A stretch of DNA of 8,159 bases from positions 1 through 8,159 of the forward strand of contig JACCUE010000264.1 in assembly GCA_013812005.1 (NCBI GenBank), given 5' to 3'. The notes under the pieces are model-generated. The model was not told the origin of the DNA, ran no database searches, and worked only from the letters and a program-made list of their open reading frames with translations. A program made the translations under genes and the position numbers. Below are positions 6,741-8,159 of this stretch, in pieces. Each line of letters starts with the position of its first letter. The first letter of the stretch is position 1. Origin of the DNA: Thermoleophilaceae bacterium (GTDB lineage Bacteria > Actinomycetota > Thermoleophilia > Solirubrobacterales > Thermoleophilaceae).

Positions 6741-8159
6741 ATGACAACGCCCGACAGCACAGCACCGCCGAGCGACGGCGCCCGTAGGAGACGTCTGGGC
6801 ATCGCCGAAGAGGCCCGCACTGCGGACGCGGAGCCGACGGTGCACCTGGGTGAGCCGGCGCCCGGCGCCCGTTTCGTGCTCGGGCGCTATGAGCTCCAAG
6901 AGCGGCTGGGCGCAGGTGGCTTCGGGGTGGTGTGGCGGGCGTTCGACAAGAAGCTCGAGCGCGACGTGGCCGTCAAGGTGGTGCCGCGCGAGGACAGCCC
7001 CGGAGACCGCTCACGCGTCACCCGGGAGGCGCTCGCGGCCGCGCGGCTCAACCACCCCGGCATCGTGGCGCTCTACGAGCTGGGCTCCGACGATCACGAC
7101 GTCTACCTGGTCTCGGAGCTGGTGCACGGCGCCACCGTCGAGGAGCTGGCTCGGGAGGGGGCGCTCTCGGACCGCGACGTGGCTCGGATCGGGCACGCGC
7201 TCTGCGAGGCGCTCGAGCACGCCCACGCGCGCGGGGTGATCCACCGTGACGTGAAGCCCGGCAATGTGATGGTGCTGGCCGAGCCCGCCGCGGGGGCGGG
7301 CTTCGCCAAGCTCACCGACTTCGGCATCGCTCACCTGGCGACCGGCGAGGGCCTGACCGCCACCGGGGACGTGATGGGCACGCTGGCCTACATGGCCCCG
7401 GAGCAGGCGGAGGGCCGCCGCGTGACCGAGGCCTGCGATGTCTACTCCCTCGCGCTTACGCTCTACGAGGCCTGGACCGGCAGCAATCCGGTACGGGGTC
7501 AGAGCCCCGCCGCCACGGTTCGCAACGTCGGCCGGCCGCTGCCGCCCCTGCATTCGCGTCGCAGCGACCTGCCGCCCGCGCTCGGCGCGGTGCTCGACGC
7601 CGCTCTCGACCCGGATCCGCTCTACCGGCCCGCACCCGCCGAGCTGCGCGTGGTCCTTGGCGACGTCGAGGACGCCCTCTCGGATGAGGGCGGTCTGGTC
7701 GAGCCCGAGACGATCGAGCGCTTCGGGCTCACCGCCGTCCATGCCCGCACGCGCATGCGCACCCTGCTGCACCGCGGCGCCGCGCGCGCCCCCGCGGCCG
7801 CCCCCGATGGGCACGAGCTCAGCGAGGCACAGCCGCGAGGACTTGCCGCGCTGGTCGCGCCGCGACTGGCGGCCGGGGCGGGCGCCGGCATGCTGGTACT
7901 CGCCGCTCTCGAGGGCCTGGGACCGGCCCCGCCCACCTCGCCCGCGGCAGCCGCCGGAGTCACTGCGCTGCTTGTGGCGCTGCTGCCGAGGATCGGGTGG
8001 CTGGCCGCCGCCGTGGGCGTCTGCGCCTGGCTGGCGTCGCCCGAGGCCGACCGCGCCGGCGCCGCGCTCGTGCTGGCTGCCGCTCTCGCCCCCGTGCCGC
8101 TGATTCTCCCGCGGGCGGGGCTGCTGTGGTCGGTGCCCGGCCTGGCGCCTCTCCTGGGC
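6741..8159 (+). CDS. Membrane-bound Ser/Thr protein kinase (PknB-like), 3' end outside window
   Basis: It phosphorylates Ser/Thr residues of target proteins. The 473 visible residues begin at ATG 6741, directly preceded by an in-frame TAG, so no earlier start exists. An N-terminal tail of about 48 residues leads into a complete kinase domain: glycine loop GAGGFG (57-62), VAVKV with Lys79, Glu96 of helix C, catalytic loop HRDVKPGN (168-175), DFG (193-195), a Thr-rich activation loop, APE (219-221) and Asp233 in DVYSL. It is an RD-type kinase with all catalytic residues present. A Pro/Ala-rich linker follows, then hydrophobic segments at about 370-391, 403-431 and 438-457 and onward, a multi-span membrane region instead of the single helix plus PASTA sensors of classical PknB. 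No Shine-Dalgarno is seen before the ATG. The frame is open to the last base. Targets are unknown. Confidence 0.93.
   Translation, partial: MTTPDSTAPPSDGARRRRLGIAEEARTADAEPTVHLGEPAPGARFVLGRYELQERLGAGGFGVVWRAFDKKLERDVAVKVVPREDSPGDRSRVTREALAAARLNHPGIVALYELGSDDHDVYLVSELVHGATVEELAREGALSDRDVARIGHALCEALEHAHARGVIHRDVKPGNVMVLAEPAAGAGFAKLTDFGIAHLATGEGLTATGDVMGTLAYMAPEQAEGRRVTEACDVYSLALTLYEAWTGSNPVRGQSPAATVRNVGRPLPPLHSRRSDLPPALGAVLDAALDPDPLYRPAPAELRVVLGDVEDALSDEGGLVEPETIERFGLTAVHARTRMRTLLHRGAARAPAAAPDGHELSEAQPRGLAALVAPRLAAGAGAGMLVLAALEGLGPAPPTSPAAAAGVTALLVALLPRIGWLAAAVGVCAWLASPEADRAGAALVLAAALAPVPLILPRAGLLWSVPGLAPLLG

Noticed and set aside
7011..7814. - strand open frame (267 codons) opposite the kinase
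   Set aside because: Antisense of a clear kinase domain with all catalytic motifs.

Overview
The window is GC-rich (mostly G or C at third codon positions) and carries an actinobacterial-type gene set: a mycobacterial-style gyrA intein, DUF4446 next to prephenate dehydratase, and a membrane-bound Ser/Thr kinase. I infer a high-GC actinobacterium. The gene order and kinase architecture make the deep-branching class Thermoleophilia (Solirubrobacterales-like) a reasonable but unproven guess.

Layout. On the + strand, 1-2466 is the 3' part of gyrA: the last 71 residues of an intein (1-213), then the C-extein with its beta-pinwheel domain and a long acidic tail. From 2467 to about 2640 there is no gene, only a mosaic of short direct repeats and inverted repeats. 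From about 2667 to 2899 there appears to be a stand-alone + strand transcription unit. It has a near full-length complement of the 16S 3' tail acting as a Shine-Dalgarno, a 14-codon ORF, several strong hairpins and an intrinsic terminator, with no downstream + strand gene. This is the least explained part of the window.

From 6561 down to 2933 five genes lie on the - strand. In transcription order they are: a membrane-anchored protein with a CARDB/Ig-like domain, a DUF4446 membrane protein, pheA (prephenate dehydratase), an HNH endonuclease, and a single-pass membrane coiled-coil protein. The first three are tightly spaced and probably one operon. The HNH gene seems to have its own promoter overlapping the pheA stop codon, and a leader with long-range base pairing. 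A 179-bp divergent region (6562-6740) separates this cluster from a + strand Ser/Thr protein kinase with a C-terminal membrane region, which runs off the right edge.

How they fit together. GyrA is one half of DNA gyrase and must splice out its intein before it can act. PheA makes phenylpyruvate for phenylalanine synthesis. The membrane proteins and the kinase look like envelope or signalling functions, but nothing in the sequence ties them to one pathway. All functional statements rest on motifs read by eye; no database search was run.
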